DNA from: Bretschneidera sinensis
Taxonomy: Eukaryota; Streptophyta; Magnoliopsida; Brassicales; Akaniaceae
Direction: 5' to 3'
Assembly: GCA_023935145.1 (NCBI GenBank)
Contig: CM043703.1
Location: 21,377,227 to 21,441,226 of the forward strand
Length of the DNA: 64,000 bases
Each line of letters starts with the position of its first letter. The first letter of the stretch is position 1. Positions 50,406 to 62,917 of this stretch are shown here, piece by piece. The position numbers were made by a program, and so were the translations under genes. The notes beneath the pieces were generated by a model. It saw only the letters and a program-made list of their open reading frames with translations. It was not told where the DNA came from and searched no databases.

Positions 50406-51362
50406 TGACACCGAGCAGAATAGTGATTATTCTTCAGGCAAGTCGAACAGATAGTTCACAGAGAGTAACACAAGAAAAAACCCTAAACAATATAGAGAAA
50501 CGGCTCTGATGTTTTATTTAAAATTATGCAAATACAATAATAATGCTTACAAAACCCTAAAACCTTATTTATAAGGTCGAAGCTAAAATAAGAAAATTAA
50601 ATTAAGGCCGAATTTAAATTAAATAAAATAAAAAGTTTCCTAAAATCTAAAAACTCCCAATTTGAAGGTCTAAACAACGTTTTTTGGCCTAAAAACAATG
50701 AAGCTTAGTAATTACTACTAAGTTTTTCCCAGAAGCATGTTTCCTATCAGAAATGGGTCTTCGAGGCCAAATACAAGCCCGTGGCTCGCTAAACGATATA
50801 AACCGGCCTAGGTAGCCCACTTGCCATCTGACAACCCAGCATAATCTGACTTGGATCCCCCTGCATTAGTGGCCCCGGGTTGGAAAGAACTCGTCCTCGA
50901 GTTCATAATAGCCACATCAGAATCCCGAAAACAAGGACTCAAGTGTTTCACATTAAAGACATCAGGTGGCAACCAAGGAGGAAGATCCTCTGGTATCAGG
51001 TCATAAAACTCTGCTAACAGCTGCTGAACCTCAAGAAAATCCACTCTGAAACCGAGATCTCTATAACGATCCTCCCGACCACGGCGTTCCCTGAATCGAG
51101 CAGGATTGTAATACGGGTTTTCAGAACTGGAATCGAAATAGTGATCTTTAATCTCACGATCACCGAAATTTTGCGCCGTTAGACGTTGGGTTATCTTTGC
51201 AACCTGCCTCTGTAAATCCTCAATCATCACATCCTGAACGTTACGGTCATGGCATGGGGCTTCCTCGTTCGGAACCTGCCTGCGACGCCCACGACCACGA
51301 TCGCCAGCCATGGAAACTGATGAAATCTAACCTTATGAAGATGCTGAAGCTCTGACACCAAT
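50406..51362 (-). repeat. Array unit U10
   Basis: Copy of U5 with an intact fusion frame (50808-51311). The primer site is changed (TCTGACACCA). Confidence 0.88.
50808..51311 (-). CDS. Miniature fusion protein, U10 (167 aa)
   Basis: Copy of the U5 frame with few replacements (DRYRDLGF for DRYGDLGF, EFYDLIPED for EFSDLIPED, IMNSRTSSF for IMNTRTSSF). ATG at 51311. Because it arose by block duplication, its openness is not independent of U5. Confidence 0.58.
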   Translation of the reverse strand: MAGDRGRGRRRQVPNEEAPCHDRNVQDVMIEDLQRQVAKITQRLTAQNFGDREIKDHYFDSSSENPYYNPARFRERRGREDRYRDLGFRVDFLEVQQLLAEFYDLIPEDLPPWLPPDVFNVKHLSPCFRDSDVAIMNSRTSSFQPGATNAGGSKSDYAGLSDGKWAT

Positions 51363-52325
51363 TGACGCCGAGCAGAATCGCGATTATTCTGTAGGCTAGT
51401 CGAACAGATAGTTCACAGGGAGTAACAAAAGAAAAAACCCTAAACAATACAGAGAAACAGCTCTGATGTTTTACTTAAAATTATGCAAATACAATAATAA
51501 TGATTAAGAAACCCTAAGACCTTATTTATAAGGTCGAAGCTAAAATAGGAAAATTAAATTAAGGCCGAATTTAAATTAAATAAAATAAAAAGTTTCCAAA
51601 AAACTGAAAACTGCCAATTTGAAGGTCTAACCGTCGTTTTTTGGCTTAAAAACGATGATGCTTAGCATAAAGTACTGAGTTTTTCCCATAAGCTTGTTTC
51701 CAATCAGAATGAGCTCTTTGGAGCCCAATCCAAGCCCGTGGCTCTCTAAACGATGTAAACCGGCCTAGGTAGCCCACATGCCCTCTAACAACTCAGCATC
51801 ATATGACTTAGATCCTCCTGCATCAGTCGCCCCGGGTTGGAAAGAACTCTTCCTCGACTTCACAATAGCCATATCGGAATCCCCAAAACAGGGACTCAAG
51901 TGTTTCACATTAAAGACATCATATGGCAACCCAGGAGGAAGATCCTCTAGTATCAGGTCAGAAAACTCTGCTAACAACTGCTGCACCTCGGGCAAATCCA
52001 CACTGAAACCAAGATCTCCATAACGATCCTCCCGACCACGGGGTTTCCCGAATCGAGCAGGATTGTAATACGGGTTTTCGAAACTGGAATCAGAATCGTG
52101 ATCTTTCATCTCACGATCTCCGAAATTCTGCGCCATTAGACGATGGGTTAACTTTGTAACCTGCCTCTGTAAATCCTCCATCATCATATCATGAACGTTA
52201 CGATCATGGTGTGGGGCTTCCTCGTTCGGAACCTGCCAGCGACGACCACGACCACGACCACGATCACCAGCCATGGAAACTGATGAAATCTCACCCCATG
52301 AAGATGCTGAAGCTCTGATACCAAC
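51363..52325 (-). repeat. Array unit U11 (963 bp)
   Basis: Copy of U6 plus 6 bp that add one Arg-Gly repeat to the protein N-terminus. The intact frame is 51765-52274. Confidence 0.88.
51765..52274 (-). CDS. Miniature fusion protein, U11 (169 aa)
   Basis: ATG at 52272-52274. As U6, but with GDRGRGRGRRWQ (one extra Arg-Gly pair) at the N-terminus and RFGKPRGRED. Stop inside the LTR at 51765. Confidence 0.58.
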   Translation of the reverse strand: MAGDRGRGRGRRWQVPNEEAPHHDRNVHDMMMEDLQRQVTKLTHRLMAQNFGDREMKDHDSDSSFENPYYNPARFGKPRGREDRYGDLGFSVDLPEVQQLLAEFSDLILEDLPPGLPYDVFNVKHLSPCFGDSDMAIVKSRKSSFQPGATDAGGSKSYDAELLEGMWAT

Positions 52326-53313
52326 TGACGCCAAGCAGAATCGTAATTATTCTGCAGACTAGCCGAATAGATAGTTCACAGGGAGTAACACAAGAAAAAA
52401 CCCTAAGCAATACAGAGAAACAGCTCTGATGTTTTATTTAAAATTATGCAAATACAATAATAAGGATTACGAAACCCTAAGACCTTATTTATAAGGTCGA
52501 AGCTAAAATAAGAAAATTAAATTAAGGTCGAAGCTAAAATAAGAAAATTAAATTAAGGCCGAATTTAAATTAAATAAAATAAAAAGTTTCCTAAAAGTAG
52601 AAAACTGCCAATTTATAAGTCTAACCGTCGCTTTTTGGCTTAAAAACGATAACACTTAGTACAATGTACTAAGTTTTTCCCAGAAGCTCGTTTCCAATCA
52701 GACTAATGTCTTCAGGGCCCAATCTAAGCCCATGGCCCGCTAAACGATGTAAACCGGCCTAAGTAGCCCACTTACCATCTGACAACTCAGCATCATATGA
52801 CTTGGATCTTCCTGCATCAGTCACCCCGGGTTGGAAAGAACACATCCTCGAGTTCATAATAGCCACATCGAAATCCCCAAAACAGTGACTCAAGTGTTTC
52901 ACATTAAAGACATCAGGCGGCAACCCAGGAGGAAGATCTTCTGGTATCAGGTCAGAAAACTCTGCTAACAACTGCTACACCTCGGGCAAATCCACTCAGA
53001 AACAAAGATGCCCATAACGATCCTCCCGACCACGACGTTCCCCAAATCGAGCAGGATTGTAATACGGGTTTTCGAAACTGGAATAAGAATCGTGATCTTT
53101 CATCTCACGATCACCGAAATTCAGTGCCATTAGACGCTGGGTTAAATTTGCAACCTGCCTCTATAAATCCTCAATCATCACATCCTGAACGTTACGATCA
53201 TGGCGTGGGGCTTCCTCGTTCGGAACCTGCCCGCGACGACCACGACCATAATCATCAGACATGGAAATTGATGAAATCTCACCCCAGGAAGATGGTGAAG
53301 CTCTGATACCAAC
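52326..53313 (-). repeat. Array unit U12 (988 bp)
   Basis: LTR with the 31-bp doubling. The frame is broken by several stops: in the heptad region (CTATAAATCC near 53160), before VDLPE, and at the first join. The C-terminal 70 codons (52759-52971) remain open. Confidence 0.85.
52493..52554. repeat. 31-bp tandem duplication in the U12 LTR
   Basis: Same doubling as at 47670-47731. Confidence 0.88.
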
Positions 53314-54277
53314 TGACGCCGAGCAGAATCGCGATTATTCTGTAGGCTAGTCGAACAGATAGTTCACAGGGAATAACAAAAGAAAAAACCCTAAACAATA
53401 CAGAGAAACAGCTCTGATGTTTTACTTAAAATTATGCAAATACAATAATAATGATTAAGAAACCCTAAGACCTTATTTATAAGGTCGAAGCTAAAATAGG
53501 AAAATTAAATTAAGGCCGAATTTAAATTAAATAAAATAAAAAGTTTCCAAAAAACTGAAAACTGCCAATTTGAAGGTCTAACCGTCGTTTTTTGGCTTAA
53601 AAAACGATGATGCTTAGCATAAAGTACTGAGTTTTTCCCATAAGCTTGTTTCCAATCAGAATGAGCTCTTTGGAGCCCAATCCAAGCCCGTGGCGCTCTA
53701 AACAATGTAAACCGGCCTAGGTAGCCCACTTGCCCTCTAACAACTCAGCATCATATGACTTAGATCCTCCTGCATCAGTCGCCCCGGGTTGGAAAGAACT
53801 CTTCCTCGACTTCACAATAGCCATATCGGAATCCCCAAAACAGGGACTCAAGTGTTTCACATTAAAGACATCATGTGGCAACCCAGGAGGAAGATCCTCT
53901 AGTATCAGGTCAGAAAACTCTGCTAACAACTGCTGCACCTCGGGCAAATCCACACTGAAACCAAGATCTCCATAACGATCCTCCCGACCACGGGGTTTCC
54001 CGAATCGAGCAGGATTGTAATACGGGTTTTCGAAACTGGAATCAGAATCGTGATCTTTCATCTCACGATCTCCGAAATTCTGCGCCATTAGACGATGGGT
54101 TAACTTTGTAACCTGCCTCTGTAAATCCTCCATCATCATATCATGAACGTTACGATCATGGTGTGGGGCTTCCTCGTTCGGAACCTGCCAGCGACGACCA
54201 CGACCACGACCACGATCACCAGCCATGGAAACTGATGAAATCTCACCCCATGAAGATGCTGAAGCTCTGATACCAAC
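53314..54277 (-). repeat. Array unit U13
   Basis: Copy of U11 with an intact frame (53717-54226). Confidence 0.88.
53717..54226 (-). CDS. Miniature fusion protein, U13 (169 aa)
   Basis: ATG at 54224-54226. Differs from U11 at a few residues (GLPHDVF for GLPYDVF at the second join, ELLEGKWAT at the end). It is a duplicate of U11, so its openness is not independent evidence of selection. Confidence 0.58.
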   Translation of the reverse strand: MAGDRGRGRGRRWQVPNEEAPHHDRNVHDMMMEDLQRQVTKLTHRLMAQNFGDREMKDHDSDSSFENPYYNPARFGKPRGREDRYGDLGFSVDLPEVQQLLAEFSDLILEDLPPGLPHDVFNVKHLSPCFGDSDMAIVKSRKSSFQPGATDAGGSKSYDAELLEGKWAT

Positions 54278-55250
54278 TGACGCCAAGCAGAATCGTAATT
54301 ATTCTGCAGACTAGCCGAATAGATAGTTCACAGGGAGTAACACAAGAAAAAACCCTAAGCAATACAGAGAAACAGCTCTGATGTTTTATTTAAAATTATG
54401 CAAATACAATAATAAGGATTACGAAACCCTAAGACCTTATTTATAAGGTCGAAGCTAAAATAAGAAAATTAAATTAAGGTCGAAGCTAAAATAAGAAAAT
54501 TAAATTAAGGCCGAATTTAAATTAAATAAAATAAAAAGTTTCCTAAAAATAGAAAACTGCCAATTTATAAGTCTAACCGTCGCTTTTTGGCTTAAAAACG
54601 ATAACACTTAGTACAATGTACTAAGTTTTTCCCAGAAGCTCGTTTCCAATCAGACTAATGTCTTCAGGGCCCAATCTAAGCCCATGGCCCGCTAAACGAT
54701 GTAAACCGGCCTAAGTAGCCCACTTACCATCTGACAACTCAGAATCATATGACTTGGATCTTCCTGCATCAGTCGCCCCGGGTTGGAAAGAACACATCCT
54801 CGAGTTCATAATAGACACATTGAAATCCCCAAAACAGCGACTCAAGTGTTTCACATTAAAGACATCAGGCGGCAACCCAGGAAGAAGATCCTCTGGAATC
54901 AGGTCAGAAAACTCTGCTAACAACTGCTACACCTCGGGCAAATCCACTCTGAAACAAAGATCTCTATAACGATCCTCCCGACCACGACGTTCCCCGAATT
55001 ACGGGTTATCAAAACTGGAATAAGAATGGTGATCTTTCATCTCACGATCACCAAAAGTCAGCGCCATTAGACGCTGGGTTAACTATGTAACCTGCCTCTG
55101 TAAATCCTCAATCATCATATCCTGAACGTTACGATCAAGGCATGGGGCTTCCTCATTCGAAACCTGCCCATGACGACCACGACCACGACCACCAGCCATG
55201 AAAACTGATGAAATCTCACCCCAGGAAGATGCTGAAACTCTATTACCAAC
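54278..55250 (-). repeat. Array unit U14 (973 bp)
   Basis: As U12, plus a deletion of about 14 bp in the PARFGER-coding part (near 55000), so the Gag piece is out of frame. 54711-54923 stays open. Confidence 0.85.
54445..54506. repeat. 31-bp tandem duplication in the U14 LTR
   Basis: Same doubling as in U7 and U12. Confidence 0.88.
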
Positions 55251-56204
55251 TGATGCTGAGCAGAATAGCGATTATTCTGCAGGCTAGTCGAACAGATAGT
55301 TCACAAGGAGTAACCCAAGAAAAAACCCAAAACAATACAGAGAAACAACTCTGATGTTTTATTTAAAATTATGCAAATACAATAATAATGCTTACGAAAC
55401 CCTAAGACCTTATTTTTAAAGTCGAACCTAAAATAAGAAAATTAAATTAAGGCTGGAGTTAAATTAAATAAAATAAAAAGTTTCCTAAAAATTGAAAACT
55501 GCCAATTTGAAGGTCTAAACATCGTTTTTTGGCTTAAAAACAATGATGCTTAGTATTAAGTACAAAATTTTGCCCAGAAGCTTGTTTCCAATCAGAATAG
55601 GGTTTTAGGGCCCAATCCAAGCCCGTGGCCAGCTAAACGATGTAAACCGGCCTAGGTAGCCCATTTACCATCTGACAACTCAGCATAATCTGACTTGGAT
55701 CCCCCTGCATCAGTCGCCCCGGGTTGGAAAGAATTCGTCATCGAGTTCACGATAGCCACATCGGAATCCCCAAAACAAAGACTCAAGTGTTTCACATTAA
55801 AGACATCAGGCGGCAACCCAGGAGGAAGATCCTCTGGTATCAGGTCAGAAACTCTGCTAACAGCTGCTGCACCTCGGGAAAATCCACTATGAAACCAAGA
55901 TCTCCATAAAGATCCTCCCGACCACGGCGTTCCCCAAATTGAGCAGGATTGTAATACAGGTTGTCGAAATTGGAATCGGAATGGTGATCATTCATCTCAC
56001 GATCACCGAAATTCTGCGCCGTTAGATGCTTGGTTAACTTTGCAACCTGCTCTGTAAATTCTCAATCATCACATCCTGAACGTTACGGTCATGGCTTGGG
56101 GCTTCCTCGTTCGGAACCTGCCCGCGACAACCACGACCACGATCACCAGCCATGAAAAATGATGAAATCTCAACCCATGAAGATGCTGAAGTTCTGATAC
56201 CAAC
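55251..56204 (-). repeat. Array unit U15
   Basis: Fusion frame broken by a one-base loss in the linker piece (near 55849) and another in the heptad region (near 56050). The TATA palindrome is damaged (CCTTATTTTTAAAGTCG), so this LTR has probably lost its core promoter. Confidence 0.85.
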
Positions 56205-57160
56205 TGATGCCGAGCATAATCGCGATTATTCTGCAGGCGAGTCGAACAGGTAGTTCACAGGGAGTAACACAAGAAAAAACCCTAAACAATACAGAGAAAC
56301 AGCTCTGATGTTTTATTTAAAATTATGCAATTACAATATTAAAGATTACGAAACCCTAAGACCTTATTTATATTGTCGAAGCTAAAAAATGAAAATTAAA
56401 TTAGGGCCAAATTTAAATTAAATAAAATAAAAAGTTTTCTAAAAACTGAAAAGTGCCAATTTGAAGGCCTGACCGTCGTTTTTTAGCATAAAAACGATAA
56501 TGCTTAGTACAAAGTACTATATTTTTCCCAGAAGCTCGTTTCCAATCAGAACTAGGTCTTTGGGGCCCAATCCAAGCCCGTGGCCCGTTAAACGCTGTAA
56601 ACCGGCCTAGGTAGCCCACTTGCCATATGACAACTCAGTATCATCTGACTTGGATCCTCCTGCATCAGTCGCCCCGATTTGCAAAGAACTCGTCCTCGAG
56701 TTCACAATAGCCACATCGGAATCCCCAAAAAGGGACTTAAGTGTTTCACATTAAAGACATCAGACGACAACCCAGGAGGAAGATCCGCTGGTATCAGGTC
56801 AGAAAACTCTACTAACAACTGCTGCACCTCGGGCAAATCCACTATGAAACCAAGAACTCCATAACGATCCTCTCGACCACGGCGTTCCTCGAATCGAGCA
56901 GGATTGTAATACGGGTTTTCGAAACTAGAATCAAAATCTTGATATTTCATCTCACGATCACCGAAATTCTGCACCATTAGACGTTGGGTTAACTTTGTAA
57001 CCTGCCTCTGTAAAACCTCAATCATCATATCCTGAACGTTATGATCATGGCGTGGGACTTTCTCATTCGGAACCAGCCCGCGACGACCACGACCACGATC
57101 ACCAGCCATGGAAACTGATGAAATCTCACCCCATGAAGATGCTGAAGCTCTGATACCAAC
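56205..57160 (-). repeat. Array unit U16
   Basis: The frame starts at ATG 57109 and runs through both joins, but a small deletion near 56730 shifts it, ending at 56702. The right arm of the TATA palindrome is changed (TTTATATTGTC). Confidence 0.85.
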
Positions 57161-58119
57161 TAACACCGAGCAGAAACGCAATTATTCTGCAGGCTAGTCG
57201 AACAGAGAGTTTACAGGGAGTAACACAAGAAAAAACCCTAAACAATACAGAGAAACAGCTTTGATGTTTTATTTAAAATTATGCAAATACAATAATAATG
57301 ATTACGAAACCCTAAGACCTTATTTATAAGGTCGAAGCTAAAATAGAAAAATTAAATTAAGGCCGAATTTAAATTAAATAAAATAAAAAGTTTCCCAAAT
57401 ACTAAAAAACTGCCAATTTGACGGTCTAACCGTCATTTTTTGGCTTAAAAACGAGGATGCTTAGTACAAAGTACTAAGTTTTTCCCTGAAGCTCGTTTCC
57501 CATCAGACTAAGGTCTTCGAAGCCCAATCCAACCCCGTGGCCCGCTAAACGATGTAAACCGACCTAGGAATCCCACTTGCCATCTGACAACTCAGCATTA
57601 TCTGACTTGGATCCCCCTTCATCAGTCGCCCCGGGTTGGAAAGAACTCGCCCTTGAGTTCACAATAGCCACATCGGAATCCCTAAAACAGGGACTCAAGT
57701 GTTTCACATTAAAGTCATCAGGTGACAAACCACGAGGAAGATCCTCTGGTATCCGGTCAGAAAACTCTGCTAACAACTGCTACACCTCTGGCAAATCCAC
57801 TCTGAAACCAAGATCTCCATAACGATCCTCCCGACCACGGCGTTCCCCGAATCGAGCAGGATTGTAATACTGGTTTTCGAAACTGGAATCAGAATCTTGA
57901 TCTTTCATCTCACGATCACCGAAAATTCTGCGCCATTAGACGCTGGGTTAACTTTGTAACCAACCTCTGCAAATCCTCAATCATCATATCCTGAACGTTA
58001 CGATCATGGCATGGGGTTTTCTCGTTCGGAACCTGCCCGCGACGACCACGACCACGATCACCAGCCATGGAAACTGATGAAATCTCACCCCATGAAGATG
58101 CTGAAGCTTTGATACCAAC
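57161..58119 (-). repeat. Array unit U17
   Basis: One extra base in the AQNFGDRE-coding part (near 57921) and a stop at the first join break the frame. The C-terminal 70 codons (57564-57776) remain open. Confidence 0.85.
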
Positions 58120-59076
58120 TGATGTCGAGCAGAATCGTGATTATTCTGCAGGCTAGTTGAACAGATAGTTCACAGGGAGTAACACAAGAAAAAACCATAA
58201 ATAATACAGAGAAACAGCTCTGATGTTTTATTTAAAATTATGCAAGTATAATAATAATGATTACGAAACCCTAAGACCTTATTTATAAGGTCGAAGCTAA
58301 AATAAGAAAATTAAATTAAGGTCGAATTTAAATTAAATAAAACAAAAAGTTTCATAAAAACTGAAAACTGCCAATTTGAAGGTCTAAACGTCGTTTTTCA
58401 GCCTAAAAACAATGATGCTTAGTACAAAGTACTAAGTTTAGCCCAGAAGCTTGTTTCCAATCAGAATATGGTCTTCAAAGCCCAATCCAAGCCCGTGGCC
58501 CGCTAAACAATGTAAACCGGCCTAGGTAGCCCACTTACCATCTGACAACTCAGCATAATCTGACTTGGATCCCCCTATATTAGTCGCCCCGGTTTGGAAA
58601 GAACTCGTCCTTGAGTTCATGATAGCCACATCGGAATCCCTAAAACAAGGACTCAAGTTTTTCACATTAAAGACATATGGCGGTAACCCAGGAGGAAGAT
58701 CCTCTAGTATCAGGTCAAAAAACTCTTCTAACAGCCGCTGCACCTCGGGCAAATCCACTCTGAAACCGAGATCTCCATAAAGATCCTCCCGACCACGGTG
58801 TTCCCCGAATCGAGCAGGATTGTAATACAGGTTTTCGAAATTGGAATCGGAATGGTGATCTTTCATCTCACGATCACCGAAATTCAACGCCATTAGACGC
58901 TGGGTTAACTTTGTAACCTGCCTCTGTAAATCCTCAATCATCATATCCTGAACGTTACGATCACGGCGTGGGGCTTCCTTGTTCGGAACCTGCCCATGAC
59001 GACCACGACCACGATCACAAGCCGTGAAAACTGATGAAATCACAACCCAGGAAGATGCTGAAGCTCTGATACCAAC
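58120..59076 (-). repeat. Array unit U18
   Basis: The frame is open through both joins to 58522, but the start reads ACG-GCT-TGT (Thr-Ala-Cys), so the usual ATG is lost. Confidence 0.85.
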
Positions 59077-60033
59077 TAACGCCGGGGAGAATAGCGATTA
59101 TTCTGCAGGCTAGTCGAACAGATAGTTCACGGGGAGTGATACAAGAAAAAACCCTAAACAATACAGAGAAACTGCTCTGATGTTTTATTTAAAATTATGC
59201 AAATACAATAATAATTCTGGTGCAACCCTAAGACCTTATTTATAAGGTGGAAGCTAAAATAGGAAAATTAAATTAAGGCCGAATTTAAATTAAATAAAAT
59301 AAAAAGTTTCCCAAAAACTGAAAACTACGAATTTGAAGGTCTAAACGTCGTTTTTTGGCTTAAAAACAATGATACTTAATACATCGTACTAAGTTTTTCC
59401 CAAAAGCTCGTTTCCAATCAGACTAAGGTCTTCGAAGCCCAATACAACCCCGTGGCCCGTTAAACGATGTAAACCGACCTAGGTAGCCCACTTGCCATAT
59501 GAAAACTCAGCATCATCTGACTTGGATCCTCCTGCATCAGTCGCCTCGGGTTGGAAAGGACTCGTCCTCGAGTTCACAATAACCACATCGAAATCCCCAA
59601 AACAGGGACTCAAGTGTTTCACATTAAAGACATCAGGCGACAACCCAGGAGAAAGATCCTCTGGTATCAGGTCAGAAAACTCTACTAACAACTACTGCGC
59701 CTCAGGCAAATCCACTCTGAAACCAAGATCTCCATAACAATCCTCCCAACCACGGCGTTCCCTAAATCGAGCCGGATTGTAATACAGGTTTTCGAAACTG
59801 GAATCAGAATCGTGATCTTTCATCTCACGATCACCGAAATTCTGCGCCATTAGACGCTGGGTTAACTTTGTATCCTGAAACTTTAAATCCCTAATCATCA
59901 TATCCTGAACGTTACGATCATGGCGTAGGGCTTCCTCATTCGGAACTTCCCCGCGACGACCACGACCACGATCACCAGCCATGGAAACTGATGAAATCTC
60001 ACCCCATGAAGATACTGAAGCTTTGATACCAAC
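59077..60033 (-). repeat. Array unit U19
   Basis: A single nonsense codon (TAG near 59692) splits the frame into 59982-59692 (96 codons) and 59691-59479. The LTR has a patch change near 59215 (TCTGGTGCAACCC for GATTACGAAACCC). Confidence 0.85.
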
Positions 60034-61001
60034 TGACGCCGAGCAGAATCGCGATTATTCTGCAAGCTAGTCGAACAGATAGTTCACAGGGAGTAACACA
60101 AGAAAAAACCCTAAACAATACAGAGAAACAGCTCTGATGTTTTATTTAAAATTATGCAAATACAATAATAATGATTACGAAACCCTAAGACCTTATTTAT
60201 AAGGTCGAAGCTAAAATAAGAAAATTAAATTAAGGTCGAATTTAAATTAAATAAAATAAAAAGTTTCCTAAAAACTGAAAGCTGCCAATTTGAAGGTCTA
60301 ACTGTCATTTTTTGGCTTAAAAACGATGATGCTTAGTATGATGTACTAAGTTTTTCCCAAAAGCTTGTTTCCAATCAGAAAAGCATCTTCGGGGCCCAAT
60401 CCAAGCCCGTGGCCTGCAAAACGATGTAAACCGACCTAGGTAGCCCACTTACCATCTGACAACTCAGCATAATCTGACTTGGATCCCCCTGCATCAGTCG
60501 CCCCAGGCTGGAAAGATCTCGTCCTCGAGTTCACGTAACCACATCGGAATCCCCAAAACAAGGACTCAAGTTTTTCACATTAAAGACATCAGGCGGCAAC
60601 CTAGGAGGAAGATCCTTTGGTATCAGGTCAGAAAACTTTGCTAAAAACTGTTGCACCTCGGGCAAATCCTCTCTGAAACCAAGATCTTCATAACGATCCT
60701 CCCGACCATGGCGTTCCCCGAATCGAGCAGGATTGTAATACGGGTTTTCGAAACTGGAATCAGAATCTTGATCTTTCATCTCACGATCCCCGAAATTCTG
60801 CGCCATTCGACGCTGGGTTAACTTTGTAACATGCCTCTGTAAATCCTCAATCATCATATCCTGAATGTTATGATCATTTCGTGAGGTTTCCTCGTTCGGA
60901 ACCTGCCCGCGACGACCACGACCACGATCACGATCACGATCACCAGCCATGGAAATTGATGAAATCACACCCCATGAAGATGCTGAAGCTCTGATACCAA
61001 C
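60034..61001 (-). repeat. Array unit U20 (968 bp)
   Basis: The start region has two extra Asp-Arg repeats (CGATCACGATCACGATCACC near 60930). The frame runs from ATG 60950 but shifts near 60536 and ends at 60531. Confidence 0.85.
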
Positions 61002-61960
61002 TAACGCCGAGTAGAATCACGATTATTCTGCAGGCTAGTAGAACAGATAGTTCACAGGGAGTAACACAAGAAAAAACCCTAAACAATACAGAGAAACAGC
61101 TCTGATGTTTTATTTAAAATTATGTAAGTACGATAATAATGATTACGAAATCCTAAGACCTTATTTATAAGGTCGAAGCTAAAACAGAAAAATTAAATTA
61201 AGGCTGAATTTAAATTAAATAAAATAAAAAGTTTCCTAAAAACTGAACATTGCCAATTTGAAAGTCTGTCCTTTATTGGCTTAAAAACGATGACACTTAG
61301 TACTAAATACTAAGTTTTTCCCAGAAGCTCGTTTCTAATCAGACTAAGGTCTTCGAAGCCCAATCCAACCCCGTGGCCCGCTAAACGATGTAAACCGACC
61401 TAGGTAGCCTACTTGCCATCTGACAACTCAGCATCATCTAACTTGGTTCCTCCTACATCAGTCGCCCCGGGTTGGAAAGAACTCATCATCGAGTTCATAA
61501 TAGCCACATCAGAATCCCCAAAACAGATACTCAAGTGTTACACATTAAAGACATCAGACGATAACCCAGGAGCAAGATCTTCTGGTATCAGGTCTGAAAA
61601 CTCTGCTAATAACTGCTGCACCTCGGGCAAATCCACTCTGAAACCAAGATCTCTGTAACGATCCTCCCGACCACGGCGTTCCCCAAATTTAGCAGGATTG
61701 TAATACGGGTTTTCGAAACTGGAATCAGAATCGTGATCTTTCATCTCACGATCACCGAAATTCTGCGCTATTATACGTTGGGTTAACTTCATAACCTGCC
61801 TCTGTAAATCCTCAATCATCATATCCTGAACGGTACGATCATGGCGTGGGGCTTCCTCGTTCGGAACCTGCCCGCGACGACCACGACCACGACCACAATC
61901 ACCAGCCATGGAAACTGATGAAATCTCACCCCATGAAGATGCTAAAGCTCTGATACCAAC
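61002..61960 (-). repeat. Array unit U21
   Basis: The frame from ATG 61909 stops after 123 codons at 61538 (TAA replacing the Lys codon after VFNV). Confidence 0.85.
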
Positions 61961-62917
61961 TGATGCCGAGCAAAATCGCGATTATTCTGCAGGCTAGTCG
62001 AACAGATAGTTCACAGGGAGTAACACAAGAAAAAACCCTAAACAATACAGAGAAACAGCTCTGATGTTTTATTTAAAATTATACAAATACAATAATAATG
62101 ATTACGAAACCCTTAGACCTTATTTATAAGGTCGAAGCTAAAATAGAAAAATTAAATTAAGGCCGAATTTAAATAAAATAAAATAAAAAGTTTCCTAAAA
62201 ACTGAAAACTGCCAATTTGAAGGTCTAACCGCCATTTTTTTGCTTAAAAACGATGATGCTTGGTACAACGTACTAAGTTTTTCCCAGAAGCTCGTTTCTA
62301 ATCAGACTAAGGTCTTCGAAACCCAATCCAACCCCGTGGCCCGCTAAACGATGTACACCGGCCTAGGTAGCCAACTTACCATCTGACAACTCAACATCAT
62401 CTGACTTAGATCCTCCTGCATCAGTCGCTCCGGGTTGGAAAGAATTTGTCCTCGAGTTCACAATAGCCATATTAAAATCCCCAAAACAGGGACTCAAGTG
62501 TTTCACATTAAAGATATCAAGCGGCAACCCAGGAGGAAGATCCTCTGGTATCAGGTCAGAAAACTCTGCTAACAACTGCTGCACCTCGGGCAAATCCACT
62601 CTGAAACTAAGATCTCCATAACGATCCTCTCGACCACGACGTTCCCCGAATCGAGCAGGATTGTAATACAGGTTTTCAAAACTGGAATAAGAATCGTGAT
62701 CTTTCATCTCACGATCACCGAAATTCAACGCCAATATACGCTGGGTTAATTTTGTAACCTGCCTCTGTAAATCCTCAATCATCATATCCTGAACGTTACG
62801 ATCATGGTGTGGGGCTTCCTCGTTCGGAACCTGCCCATAACGACCACGACCACGATCACTAGCCATGAAAACTGATGAAATCTCACCCCAGGAAGATGTT
62901 GAAGCTCTGATACCAAC
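61961..62917 (-). repeat. Array unit U22
   Basis: Intact fusion frame (62363-62866). LTR from 61961 with TATA palindrome intact. Confidence 0.88.
62363..62866 (-). CDS. Miniature fusion protein, U22 (167 aa)
   Basis: ATG at 62866 (Met-Ala-Ser). Same layout: DLQRQVTKLTQRILALNFGD, VDLPEVQQLLAEFSDLIPED, GLPLDIFNVKHLSPCFGD, ending VELSDGKLAT in the LTR. It is not part of the recent block duplications, so it is an independent intact copy beside the U5/U10 and U6/U11/U13 lineages. Confidence 0.6.
   Translation of the reverse strand: MASDRGRGRYGQVPNEEAPHHDRNVQDMMIEDLQRQVTKLTQRILALNFGDREMKDHDSYSSFENLYYNPARFGERRGREDRYGDLSFRVDLPEVQQLLAEFSDLIPEDLPPGLPLDIFNVKHLSPCFGDFNMAIVNSRTNSFQPGATDAGGSKSDDVELSDGKLAT

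Larger units (their letters stand above)
47765..52581. repeat. Higher-order repeat block B (5 units, 4817 bp)
   Basis: Second copy of 42948-47764, including the shared nonsense codons of U3/U8 and U4/U9 and the lost starts of U2/U7 and U4/U9. Few substitutions separate the copies, so this is a recent event within the array. Confidence 0.9.
51363..55250. repeat. Two-unit duplication (offset about 1952 bp): U11-U12 and U13-U14
   Basis: 51363-53313 and 53314-55250 share the U11/U13 6-bp gain, the U12/U14 31-bp LTR duplication and the same premature stop at the first join (52972 and 54924). This is a second, independent round of unequal exchange. Confidence 0.85.
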
